The notes below the pieces were generated by a model. It worked only from the letters and a program-made list of their open reading frames with translations. It did not search any database and was not told the origin of the DNA. The translations under genes were made by a program, and so were the position numbers. A stretch of 64,000 nucleotides of DNA from Panagrolaimus kolymaensis. Its lineage: Eukaryota; Nematoda; Chromadorea; Rhabditida; Panagrolaimidae. Location of the stretch: contig JAJQJQ010000002.1 in assembly GCA_028622995.1 (NCBI GenBank), positions 6,758,001-6,822,000 on the forward strand, given 5' to 3'. This document shows, piece after piece, positions 46,322 to 56,635 of this stretch; position 1 is the stretch's first letter; each line of letters begins with the position of its first letter.

Positions 46322-46785
46322 ATGAAAGAAATATTTTTTGCATTATTTTTTGTTTTTTATATTTTTGTCTTTGTTAATGCTGACATTAAATGTGAAAGTT
46401 CAAAAAATGGTGGAATGTTGGAAGAATGTCACACTTTTATTTCTGATGAATTATGCGCTAAATATGTTGATAATCTTAGTAAGTTTCTTGGAAAAGAAAA
46501 ATAGCAATATTAAATTTAAAAAAATCATAGACTCCGGATTAGTTACAAAAGGATGTTCAGGAGATTTTCTTGATAAAGCCAGATGTTCAGTAGTAAGCTC
46601 AAATCACTTAAAAATTATAAGAATATATTCTATTTTAGACAAATGAAACAATTATTGTTAAAAGTGAGAAACAAGATGGAACCCTTTATTGCTGTGACAC
46701 AGATTTATGTAATCATGCACCAACATTTTATTCTGTTTTTACCACAAGCATCTTTATTATTATTAAAAATTTATTAGCTTTTTAA
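46322..46785 (+). CDS. Ly6-like GPI-anchored protein 3
   Basis: Exons 46322-46478, 46531-46592 and 46639-46785; 121 aa. MKEIFFALFFVFYIFVFVNA signal, IKCESSKNGG, ECHTFISDELCAKYVDNL; VTKGCSGDFLDKARCS; LYCCDTDLCNHA and tail SIFIIIKNLLAF. Donor choice at the end of exon 2 (TCA-GTA-GTAAGC) allows a one-residue difference. Confidence 0.76.
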
Positions 46786-47213
46786 AAAACAGAAGGCGTA
46801 ATTTTTTTAAACAAATTTTGCTTGCTTTAAAATTTGTGGATAATTTGTACTTTTTTTTAATTTATTCTTGCTTCTATTCACTAAATTCCTACAAATAAAT
46901 GCATGTGAGAAAACAATAGAAAAAAGGTAAAAAATTCATATATAAAAAAAGATTTCTAAAAAACATTGGAATTCTAAGTTTTTTATTTTATCAATTTTAA
47001 TATTTAACAAAAAAAATTCTTAAAGTAATATAACATTTAGTGTCCATTTTTTGTGTTAGTGTTTGTAAAAAGTAATATTTGTCACCTTTTATAAATAAAA
47101 CAGCTTTATAAAAAAATTTATAAAACAAAAACAAATAATCTCAATCAAATGTTATCTACGATTATAAATATTTCTTTTCCTCCTAACTTTGTAAATGCAT
47201 GTAATAAATAAAG
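46786..47213. other. Intergenic, no supported gene
   Basis: Convergent 3' flanks; nothing recognised. Confidence 0.4.
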
Positions 47214-47843
47214 CTAAACAAAAACATATAAATAAACTAAATAAAGAAAAGCTGCAATAAGGCCAAAATTTGCGAATGAAATGAGAGTTACCATAATCCC
47301 TTGCTTTTCAATATTTCGCATATATGCGTTGATGAGTTCGTAATTGTCGTTTTCATCTTTCTTTAAAACAGTAACAAGTTCTTTTGTATTTCCAGCGTAA
47401 TCAGTTGCATTCCAAATATGTGGGGTTCCATCGAATTCAAAAGAAAATAATTCTTCTCCAACATAATTTTCCGCAATTAATTCTTTTCGAAGCTTTTGAA
47501 TAATATTGTTCTGAGTAAATGGAAACCATCCACAAAAATCTTTTGAATGCTTCTTGTAAATCAAAAAAGTGCCGCTGTAAAAAGCATTTAGCGCAGCGGA
47601 TAACTAAAAAATATAAACAAATAATCCATAAATTTAACATCAGAAACTTACAATGGCATTTTCTCCAAAAGCAACGGGTAAAATGCAAATATTCGCTTTA
47701 GTTTCCATTATTGCTGGTTTCCAACAACATGATAAAATTCTTCGAAAAATAACATAATATAAATGAAGAATTTTCATGAAATTTCTGGTAATGAATCCCA
47801 GAATATTTAATAAAATAACAATACAAAAATCGTTTCTTCGCAT
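47214..47843 (-). CDS. Orphan membrane protein with SCCWKP motif
   Basis: Exons 47843-47652 and 47603-47214, phase 0, 193 aa. N-terminal hydrophobic helix (FCIVILLNILGFI), then ILSCCWKPAIMETKAN, ENAILSAALNAF, a soluble middle part (DFCGWFPFTQNN, LFSFEFDGTPHIWNATDY) and a C-terminal TM (LISFANFGLIAAFLYLVYLYVFV). I do not recognise the family. Part of a paralogue survives in the chimera at 49100-49372, so it is a real gene family locally. Confidence 0.6.
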
Positions 47844-48454
47844 TTTAAGACAAAATCGAACAGCAATCAATAAACCCCAAAAGATGCTTTCTCGGCAAAA
47901 CGAATGATTAAACCAAATGAAATTATTTTTTCAAAAAAGACTTCTCTCTCATTTTGTGTAACAATTTTTTTAACGTAGTTTAAAAAATGATTCATTAAAA
48001 TGATTCGCTTTTTTAATATAAAGGCAATCGAAATCTAATCCTTTCTGAGCATAACTTTGAAGATATTGCAGCACTATAAAAAAATTAACCCTTTTTAAAC
48101 TACACCGTTTTAAAATTTTATTATTTCAAGAAAGTAAAACAAAAAATAATAAAATTATTTTCGTACATTTTTTAAAATTTTATTTTTGTTGTTTTTATAA
48201 TTGCCAATTAGTGAAAGTCAGATTTTTTGCTTTTTTTCTCTCACATTGAGTCATTTTAGAAAGCTATGTCATTATAAATGGGAGTACAATGTGTTTAAAA
48301 ATTGCTAAGAAAACGCTTTCAATACAATTTTTTGAAGCGTTGTAACAAAAGCGAGCTGGTAAAATTTTTTCACATTGATTCATTCTTTGATAAAAAATGT
48401 TTAAAAGCTTTGACCAAATAACGCATACAACAAGTTTTTTGATAAATTTAAAAA
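47844..48454. other. Intergenic, no supported gene
   Basis: Divergent spacer between the SCCWKP gene and a Ly6-like gene. Nothing recognised. Confidence 0.4.
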
Positions 48455-48940
48455 ATGGCAGCGACATTTAATTTTTCCGCATTTTTGCTTATTCTTGTAT
48501 TATTTCTCACAATCATAAATTCTGTCGATTCCCTGATATGTGAAACTATAATGGTAGATGGTACTGTTACCAACACAACATGTCAAACAGATGATAAATT
48601 TTGCGTTAAAGTGGTAGACATAACGGGAGAGAGTAAGTTATGATGGAATAAATTTAAATTTAAAATAAATATGAAAACTTTATAGATGATGTTGTTACAA
48701 AAAGTTGTTCAAAAGATTATCCAGGCAAAGAGATTCCTTGTAAAGTAAGGTACAACATTATTAAATGTTTTGCTAAATTTTTTGTTTTAGGAAAATGGCG
48801 AGATGGAGGCGGATCGTGATGGTAAAAAAATGGCAAAGGTATATTGTTGTGACACAAATTATTGCAACCATGCAGCAACAATTTATTCTTCACTTCTTAC
48901 AAGCGTCTTTGTTATTATTGCAAAATTTATGGTTTTTTAA
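48455..48940 (+). CDS. Ly6-like GPI-anchored protein 4
   Basis: Exons 48455-48632, 48686-48744 and 48791-48940; 128 aa. MAATFNFSAFLLILVLFLTI signal, LICETIMVDG, NTTCQTDDKFCVKVVD; VTKSCSKDYPGKEIPCK; VYCCDTNYCNHAATIY and tail LLTSVFVIIAKFMVF. Close to proteins 2 and 3 in exon 3. Contains an NTT glycosylation site. Confidence 0.78.
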
Positions 48941-49099
48941 AGAGCGATGTCCAAAGCTGCCCGAGTTAAGAGACGATGATAATAAACAAGTGACTACATA
49001 TATTTTATAAAGTGTTATGAGTTTTATGAAGCTTATACATTAATAAAAAAATTTCATTTTCTTTAATAAATTGGTATAACAAAACAAAAATAAAATTGT

Positions 49100-49372
49100 A
49101 AATTTCCCATCCAAATTTTATTTTAGTAAAACACGCAAAAAAATCCTTTTTCTTTTTTTTAATAGCCTTTTTCAAATTTACTTGATAAAGTTCGTCAAAA
49201 TAACCACAAAAATTAATACAAAATGACGAAGACGTTTCGGCATTGGTTTCCAACAACATGATAAAAGTTTTCGACCATAAATATAAAAAACATAAGCGGT
49301 TTTTATGCAAGTGGTTGTAACAAATTCCAGAATACTTAATAAAATAAGTTCGAGAAAGTTGTTTCTTGCCAT
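49100..49372 (-). pseudogene. Chimeric pseudogene: SCCWKP head joined to F-box-like tail
   Basis: From 49372 the frame reads MARNNFLELILLSILEFV ... GRKLLSCCWKP, a paralogue of the N-terminus at 47843. About 49240 the match stops; in the next frame SSSFCINFCGYFDELYQ and CFTKIKFG begin, equivalent to the C-terminus of the F-box-like gene at 50510. The two halves are in different frames, so no normal protein is made. Confidence 0.7.
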
Positions 49373-49399
49373 TTTAAAATCGATAAATTTAAAAAACGT

Positions 49400-49987
49400 C
49401 ATTACAACAAGTGTTCTCGAAATTCCGTTCCAATTAATTCCAATTCAATTCTTATAGAATTGGAATTGACTTACAATGAATTGGAATTTAATAGGAATTG
49501 ATTTCAAGGAATTGAATTACATATTTACTCCAAAAAGTTTTCAAAATTTATAAATAATAATTAGATTTTTACGATTTTTATATTTTTCTCAAAAGTTAGA
49601 GCATTTCCAACCAGTTAAATTGTGTTTAAACTATAATTTCTAACGTTTAAAAATAATCCTAGCATTATCTTTTCACTATCAAAAGAGACAGTAACAAAGA
49701 AAAGCGAAAATTAAATCTATTTGTTACTATCCATTTTTATGAGTAGCTAAAAATAAGGATAGTAATACATTTTTGCAAATTATTGTCGAAATTAGTTTAC
49801 TTTCAAAATTGAGTGAAAATGTATTTACCCTTTTTTGGCATTCACAAAAAATGAAGATGAACTTCCTTGAATTACTTTAAAAGTTTGTGAATACTAAGAA
49901 TACATATTATTTAGGAAGTTAATAATTTTTATTGATTTAGTTAGAATCATTTATATTTTTTACCGGTAATAAATATTGCAAATTAAA
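49400..49987. repeat. AATTGGAATT cluster and second copy of the dispersed repeat
   Basis: 49420-49515 holds many overlapping AATTGGAATT/AATTCCAATT words, able to form several small hairpins. About 49671-49805 is repeat copy 2, matching 43768-43898 including TTACTATCC ... GGATAGTAA and the flank GCAAATTATTGTCGAAATTAG. Confidence 0.6.
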
Positions 49988-50262
49988 TCATGCAGTAGTT
50001 CGATCCACCGATATTGGTTTCATTTTCTTTGCTCGAGCAGGAATGGCACCAAAGACATAACTGCAAAAGGTTGCAAGAGAAACAAATTTTCCAGTTCCAG
50101 CTTCTACATTTAATTCATCATTTTTCCAAACAATATTTCCACGTGAAATAGTTATTTCTGGTACACCATGAACAATCATGCCTTCAAAAATATTAAAATC
50201 ATTTGCATGATGTTGGATTGTTTGAGCTGAAATTTTTCGAGATCATCCGCATTCTACACTTT
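49988..50262 (-). pseudogene. Dihydropyrimidinase C-terminal fragment
   Basis: One frame reads RKISAQTIQHHANDFNIFEGM, VHGVPEITISRGNIVWKNDELNVEAGTGKFV and ends KPISVDRTTA. This is the C-terminal end of dihydropyrimidinase/CRMP-type amidohydrolases (FNIFEGM, HGVPxxTISxGxIVW, VxxGxGxFV). The catalytic barrel is absent: upstream of RKISAQ the frame meets TGA and no homology remains. A displaced fragment, possibly a single captured exon of about 80 codons; no start, not expected to function. Confidence 0.75.
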
Positions 50263-50509
50263 TTACAAACATTTTTTAGTTATTTTTTGAAAATTTATGA
50301 TTTTTTAAAAAGCGTTGTTCGGTGTTAGTGTAAGAGTTGAGAATGATAAAAATCTAGAATTATATTTTATAAATTGCTATGAATTTTATGAAGCATACTT
50401 ATTGATATTTTTTCGTTTTCTATGATAAATTCGCATAGAAAATCCGTAAATTATGTTTAAATAAATTTGGGGAAAAATTCTTATTTTCAAAAAAAAATAC
50501 AACTTTAAA

Positions 50510-51337
50510 TCATAAACAACCAAATTTAATTTTAACAAAACAACCAATAAAATCCTTTTCTTTTTTAATAGTATTTTTCATATTTTCTTGATAGAGGTCA
50601 TCAAAGGTATCAGAAAAATTAATACAAAATGATGAAGACGAGCAAAAATTCTGAATAAATTTACACACCAAATTTGGGTCAATCAATTTTTTTGAGACTT
50701 TAAAGATGTGAATAAAAATATTTCCAAATTTTTTATTAAATTTCAAATAATTTAAATTTTCGAAAGTCTTTGAAGAAAATATTTCGCATTTATTTGAATA
50801 CAAAATTGTTCGAATATTTGGAGTTTTTGCAAGTATGGTGTCGAAAGAAACTGGATTGCCTTGAGAATCTCGAATATTAACTTGCAATAATTTTAATGAA
50901 CATATTTTTCCGCCATCCAAAAGTAAATTAATTTCATCCAAAAAAATATTTTGATTTTTAATGTTTAAAGTTTTAATATCGCATCGATAAAGAAAATTGT
51001 TTACACCCGAAAATGAAGGATTTCCTTCGCTTTTTAAACTCATAATTAACCAATATTTTATGTTTGGAGAATTCAAAATTATAGTTTGATCATAAGAAAG
51101 TTCTGGACAATATAAATATCCGTTTTGCCAATAACAAAATGAATCAATGAGGAGAATTTTTTCCTTTGAAAAAAAATATTTGCATGTTTTTTGAAGCTTT
51201 TGATATCCCAAAGGCGAATTTGATGGACGCTCAGTGATGTAACAAATTAAAGAATAAGGAAGGGGAAAATATTGGTTCCGTGGAGAAATAAACGAAAATT
51301 CTGGCGATTTAGATTTAACAGAAATTTTGAGACCCAT
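50510..51337 (-). CDS. F-box-like protein, intact copy 2
   Basis: Single exon, 275 aa from MGLKISVKSKS. NQYFPLPYSLICYITERPSNSPLGYQKLQKTCKYFFSKEKILL, central CDIKTLNIKNQNIFLDEINLLLDGGKI, LLQVNIRDSQGN, FDTILAKTPNIRTILYSNKCEIFSSKTFENL and the C-terminal SSSFCINFSDTFDDLYQENM. Intact, with ATG directly after an AAAA run. Donor sequence of the tail found in the 49100 chimera. Confidence 0.7.
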   Translation of the reverse strand: MGLKISVKSKSPEFSFISPRNQYFPLPYSLICYITERPSNSPLGYQKLQKTCKYFFSKEKILLIDSFCYWQNGYLYCPELSYDQTIILNSPNIKYWLIMSLKSEGNPSFSGVNNFLYRCDIKTLNIKNQNIFLDEINLLLDGGKICSLKLLQVNIRDSQGNPVSFDTILAKTPNIRTILYSNKCEIFSSKTFENLNYLKFNKKFGNIFIHIFKVSKKLIDPNLVCKFIQNFCSSSSFCINFSDTFDDLYQENMKNTIKKEKDFIGCFVKIKFGCL

Positions 51338-51920
51338 TTTTTAATGTTTTGCTAATAAAAAGCAAAAAAAGCTGTAACGAAAAGGAATGTTTTTTTAATT
51401 AGCAAGTCGTGGGTTGCTAAGTTACATATCTGTATATGTAGTTTAGTTTTAGATGTAAAATGGGAATGGCGTTCATTTTAGTTTGAAACTTCATTACTTT
51501 TTTTTGTTGTGACACAAAAATAATGCACGTTAAAGCTAAAAATAATTTTGGCTTTATTTTTTTTAAATAATAGTAAAAATAATTTTTTTAAACGTTTTAC
51601 TTTGTGAAAATAATAATTCTTTATTTTTTAATAAAGTAGCCACACATGTTTTCATGACCAAAGAAGACATAAAAATTCTACCGAATATTTTACAACAAGA
51701 GTTTTCGTGTTTGAAGAAAAATTAAAAAACATTTTTCTTTGCTGTCGAAAGTTGCTTTGATCATTAGTTTTTCGTCTATCTATCTGATCAGTTGCACTTA
51801 TTTTAAGCCTCAACATCCAATTTTGCTGATAACCATGTTGTCAGCACAGGACTATCGGTGCCACCATAAAAGCAATTTCTACATTGCTATTAAATTCATT
51901 TTTTTATTTTCATCAAGTTA
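51338..51920. other. Intergenic, no supported gene
   Basis: Divergent spacer upstream of a Ly6-like pseudogene. Nothing recognised. Confidence 0.4.
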
Positions 51921-52441
51921 CTGAAAATAAAAAAAACTTTGATTGTTATTTTTGCTTTCTTAATTACCATTTCTGCTGGCAATCTTCAATGTCGAGCTTC
52001 CTTCAATAATGGAGCACAAACAAATACCACGTGCTCATCAACTGAAAAATAATGTGCCAAATTTGAAGCTTCGAATGAAATGAATGTTCGTAAGTCAATT
52101 TTTTGTTGTTGTTGGAATAGCTCAAATAATATTATAAATTAAATCACATTTTAGCTGATGGCACTCCAATGGCATTTAAAGGATGTTCCCATGATTTAAA
52201 GGCAAAAATTGGTTTAGGTTGTAGCGTATGTTAATTTATTTTAAGATAATTTCATAAAAAAAAATTGAAATTGTTCTTTATTTAGGGTTCGGGTAATTTT
52301 GATGTTAATGGTATGAATGGACCGAGCATGATTCAAGGTGAACTTTATTGTTGCAGTTCAGATAATTGCAATTCATCTGTGCTTTATTTTTCTTTCGTCA
52401 CAGTCTTTTCAGTTGTTTTATTTTATTTAATAATTTTATAA
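51921..52441 (+). pseudogene. Ly6-like pseudogene
   Basis: Exon-like blocks 51921-52089, 52155-52225 and 52286-52441 keep splice sites and phases. Reads KIKKTLIVIFAFLITISAG, LQCRASFNNG, TCSSTEK, then GCSHDLKAKIGLGCS and LYCCSSDNCNSS with a hydrophobic tail. Two lesions: the expected ATG is CTG at 51921, and a TAA at 52050-52052 stands where relatives have a residue before Cys (EK-x-CAKF). Splicing signals are still good, so inactivation is recent. Confidence 0.72.
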
Positions 52442-52649
52442 CTTTTAAATTTTGTGAATAAAAGAAGAGTCGATTATATTAGTTTATGATTTCTAGTAGA
52501 TTCCGCATTTCAATCAATTAACTTTTGAAAAATATAAATAATGTTCCGTATTTTTTATTATCTATTTTTTCAGTTTTTTAGATCATTTTGCTCAAATAAA
52601 AAAGTTTATTTTTCCTTACAAATACTTCAGCAAACATAAAAAAATTTAT

Positions 52650-53483
52650 TTATAAAACCCCTAATTTTACATCAACATGACAATTTTTTAAGTTTCCAGC
52701 TGTTTTTGCCGCCGATTTAAGAGAATCTCGATAACTATGATCAAAAGTTGTCGAGAAATCAAAGCAAAATGAACTGGAGGAATTACAATTTTTTTGAATA
52801 AATTCTCCCAAAAGTAAAGGATTAATTTCTCCTTCAATGGTGTTAGAAATGTGCAAAAAGAAAATATTGAATTTTTGGTGAAATTTTAAATCATTTAATT
52901 TTTCAAAGGTTTGTGATGAGAATTTTTCACATTTGTTTCTGTACCAAACGGTTGTCGCTTTTGGAGTTTTTGCTAGAATTGTATCAATTGAAACAGGAAC
53001 ATTTTGAGAATCGCGAATATTAACTTTCCATAAACTTAAATAACTTATTTTTCCTCCAGTCATCATAAAATTAATTTCATCAAGTGTAATATTTTGGTTT
53101 TCAATCATGAGTTTATAAAGATCACATCGATAAATATGTTTGCGGAAGCACTCAAAATTTGTGTTACCATTACCGCTTAAACTTTGTGTAAGCCAATATT
53201 GATGTTTTCCAAGATAAAGTTTATGAGTTTTCAAGTGAACTTCACATACTAATGCATTAAATTGATTATCTGTCCAAAAAATATTTTCATTAAGAACGAT
53301 AATTTTTTTGTTGTTTGAATAAAAATATTTGCATGTTTTTTGGAGCTTTTCATAACCTTTGGATAAACTTGGCTTTTCAGTGATGAAACGAATCAAACAG
53401 AATGAAATGGAAAAATATTGACGACGTGGATTTGTAAAAGAATATACAGAATTTGGTTGAAAAACATATGGGTTTTTAGCCAT
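52650..53483 (-). CDS. F-box-like protein, intact copy 3
   Basis: Single exon, 277 aa from MAKNPYVFQP. RRQYFSISFCLIRFITEKPSLSKGYEKLQKTCKYFYSNNKKIIVL, CDLYKLMIENQNITLDEINFMMTGGKI, LWKVNIRDSQNV, IDTILAKTPKATTVWYRNKCEKFSSQTFEKL and FIQKNCNSSSSFCFDFSTTFDHSYRDSL. No lesion. Very similar in plan to copies 1 and 2. Confidence 0.7.
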   Translation of the reverse strand: MAKNPYVFQPNSVYSFTNPRRQYFSISFCLIRFITEKPSLSKGYEKLQKTCKYFYSNNKKIIVLNENIFWTDNQFNALVCEVHLKTHKLYLGKHQYWLTQSLSGNGNTNFECFRKHIYRCDLYKLMIENQNITLDEINFMMTGGKISYLSLWKVNIRDSQNVPVSIDTILAKTPKATTVWYRNKCEKFSSQTFEKLNDLKFHQKFNIFFLHISNTIEGEINPLLLGEFIQKNCNSSSSFCFDFSTTFDHSYRDSLKSAAKTAGNLKNCHVDVKLGVL

Positions 53484-53898
53484 TTTTTTATTTGAAGTTT
53501 CAGCAAAAAATGAATACGTTTCTATTGAGGAAATTTTTTTATAAATGGTCTTTTTTGCCAATAATTATATTTGCTTATTTTTTAGTTGATGCTAACACTT
53601 TTTGTTTATAACTTTAAGTGAATTTTAAGGCAATATTAAGGTCAAATAAAAATGGTAGTAAACAAAAAACAAAAAGAATGTTTTATTATTTCATAAAAAG
53701 ACTTTGTAAAGTCATAGATGAGCAGAGGCAACCGAAACCAACTTTAGTGATTTATTAAGTGGAAAAGAAAGTTTGAAAAGTCAAAATTCCAAAACAATTA
53801 TTAATACTTTTATAAATTTGTGTTTGGTTAAAATTAAATTAAAAAATAAACAAGCTAGCTATAATTCAAGTTTTAAAAAGTATATAAAATTTTGTTAT
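53484..53898. other. Intergenic, no supported gene
   Basis: Tandem spacer; nothing recognised. Confidence 0.4.
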
Positions 53899-55646
53899 TT
53901 AGCAATAAATAATATTATGACGCTCAATATTTAACATTCGAAAGGATTTTGAAATTTCTTTTTTAAATTTTTGAGCATCGATAGTTTTATGTCCAAGAGC
54001 AACAGAAACTTGTTTAGGCATAAAACCAAGGAGCTTTTTTGCGAGATTAAGTAAATGCTTAATTAAAAGTGCAACCAAAAAATGAGAGGTAGCTTTTCTT
54101 TTTCCATTAAAGGTATCAAAAACCACATGAATTATTTCAGTGTCAGGTTTTTCGATGGCAAAACCCCATTCTGGTTTAGGTTCAATGTCGGCGAAAAGCA
54201 TTTCGATGATTGTGAAAAAATCTGAAAGAATTTCTTTTGTTGTTTTTTTTGAACTTTAAAAATTTATTTTACCATAAACCACAAAAGACGGATGTGTTGC
54301 TTTAAGAGCTTTAGCTTTTTCACCAATTACAAAATTTTTGTTCAAAAAACTAATATATGGTGGAATAAACCAATCTCCTAAAATTAAAGCAAATAAAATC
54401 AAAGAAAATATTTAATTTAAACAAACCATTAATATCTTTAAAAGTTTTAAAACCTTTAACAGAAATGCTTAATCCTTCATTTGACAATTCAAGTCTAACA
54501 TCTTTATGCCATAAATCTCCACAAAGGGCTAATTTGTCTATTTGATTCTCGAGTTCACAAGAATAAAAACCATTCACATCAATTTTGAAAATAACTTGAA
54601 CTTTTTTGAATTTGAAAGATGAAAGATTAAAACTTTTATGACAAACATATTTTTTAGTTGATGGGTTTTGGATATTTACCTAAAAAAAATTACTTTTGTA
54701 GAAACTAAAAGCTTTTTCCCCAAACCTTAGCTTTTAAAAAACTTACGCAAACACTTTCATCATCGACTAAAACATTAACATTTTCTTCAAAAGGTAATAA
54801 CATATTTTCATGGCATCGAATTAAAAATTGTCCAAAACGCTGAACATCCATTTGTTGCTTGGCAACCATAATATTTCCAAATAATTTAGGGCGAATTTTG
54901 AATTGATTTCCGATTTTGCCACGAAGATCTTGAACGATATTCACGAGATTAGCATAAAATGTTTTATCATAATCGCTTTCGACGGTCGTCAAAATATCCC
55001 TTTTTAAAATATGAATCAATTTTTCAATTTTCTTAAATTTAAATGAAAGAATAATTTTAGTAAATTTTCGCCATTTGGTTGCATTTCTTTCTGTCACAAT
55101 TTTTTGGCGTAATTCTTCAGCATTTGTTTCAAGTGAAAAACTTTCAAAAGTAACAAGTTTAAAACCTTTTTTATTTCGAATAAAATCAGCAACAATTATT
55201 TTTTCTTCCATTGGGAATACCATAGTCACAGAATCACCAAAATCCACATTGGCATTTGTTGCAAGTAAAGTGGCACCAAATCTTAAATCCCAGGCACTCG
55301 CAAAAACATATGGAATTTTAAGATTTTCACAAAAGTTTTTACATTCCACTCGAAATTCATAACCAAATTCAAAGGAATCACAATTAAATAAATCAAAAAT
55401 AGCGCCTTTACAATTATGAATTCCATAAAAATTGTTTTTAAGTTCATCGAAAAATATATTAGTTGGTTGATCCAAAGAAGCAGCAATGGTATGCTCACCG
55501 AGCAAATAGTAATAAAGTGAAAGATATCGCAACATTGAGTATTTATGACTGTGATCAAATGAAACATAAATTAAATATTCATTTGAAATTCTACCATGTG
55601 GAAGTGTATCATTTTGGAATTCTGGAGGAAAAGTTTGAGAATCCAT
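53899..55646 (-). CDS. Divergent Hsp70-like fusion (permuted or tandem domains)
   Basis: Exons 55646-54747, 54679-54427, 54377-54273 and 54221-53899; 526 aa, in frame throughout. Residues about 90-200 resemble the second half of an Hsp70 ATPase domain (CENLKIPYVFASAWDLRFGATLL, then VDFGDSVTMVF like the phosphate-2 loop). Residues 290-345 resemble the substrate-binding beta domain (VLVDDESVC, KKVQVIFKIDVNGFYSCEL; compare VTFDIDANGI in Hsp70). After that comes what looks like the start of an Hsp70 ATPase domain: DVRLELSNEGLSISVKG, WFIPPYISFLNKNFVIGEKAKALKATHPSFVVYD, and FLVALLIKHLLNLAKKLLGF. The order is therefore second half, SBD, first half. Phosphate-loop glycines (DLGTT, GGGT) are not conserved, so ATPase activity is doubtful. 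Intron 2 uses a GTTTGT donor. Confidence 0.6.
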
Positions 55647-56635
55647 TGTCGAAGTTACTAAAAAATATGGTTTATTTAAGAAATTTAGTGAAAACAATTT
55701 TATTACATATTTTCTTAACCAACTTAGAAAGAAAGAAGCCGTTTATGCTTTATAAAAAAATAATGAAAAAGACTTTTTCGAATTCAATGCAAGCATTGAT
55801 TGTTTCATTTTTTTCTTTCGATCATTTTTTTCTTTTAACACATCAACGAAAATATATAACGCTTTTTATTTTATGTTATTCTACTTTCGCACTCTCCGCT
55901 GAATGTTACACATTTTTATTTCTTCAAAACAAAATTTTCAACATTTTTTTGTTTATGTTTTGGGAAAGGTATTTTTATGTGAAAGTGAAAGATTTATGAT
56001 AAAATAATATAAAAATGTAAAAAAAATTTCAGATAACAAGCAATAGCATATTTTAAAAGCCCATAAACTTGTAGTGAATAATTAAAAATTGTAAATAAAT
56101 TATAAATTTGACCTTTGAAAAAAATTTTGATATGTAATAAGTTTGTTTAAACAAATCTTCATGAAACTTTAGTTGAGATTCTTCTGCAGTTGCTAATTTT
56201 AACCCACGATGATTCGGTAATAGGAAAAGGGTATAAAGTTAAGGATTTGTTTTCCATTTATGTTATTTACATCCTATATTTGAAAGTTAGCTTTTACTAA
56301 TATAAAAAAAAATAACAATTTAATTTATACCCGTCACTCACCTTCTACTTACTGATTAAGTTATTTAAATGCAAAAATAAAATAAAAACAAAATAAATTT
56401 TTAGAAATTAAGCAACAAGCGATAACACAACCTTATTCATAACATTTATAAAATAAAAAGATTTAAATTTAATGTAAATTTAATTTAAAAAATATATCCT
56501 ACAAAAAAACAAATTTTTTTCTTTCGATGTTTGGTTTTTTAAAATACTTTAAATACTTGGAGCTTCTGATAAAAAAAGCATAGTAGTCAAGTTATTTGAC
56601 GATTTTAAAAAGCTTCGCTTAAATTATTTTATAAA
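55647..56635. other. Intergenic, no supported gene
   Basis: Divergent spacer of 1 kb between the Hsp70-like gene and a receptor gene. A plus-strand frame through 55740-55999 is Phe-rich and mostly antisense or spacer; unsupported. Confidence 0.4.

Noticed and set aside
55463..55999. Plus-strand 178-codon frame
   Set aside because: Half is antisense to the Hsp70-like exon and half AT-rich spacer.
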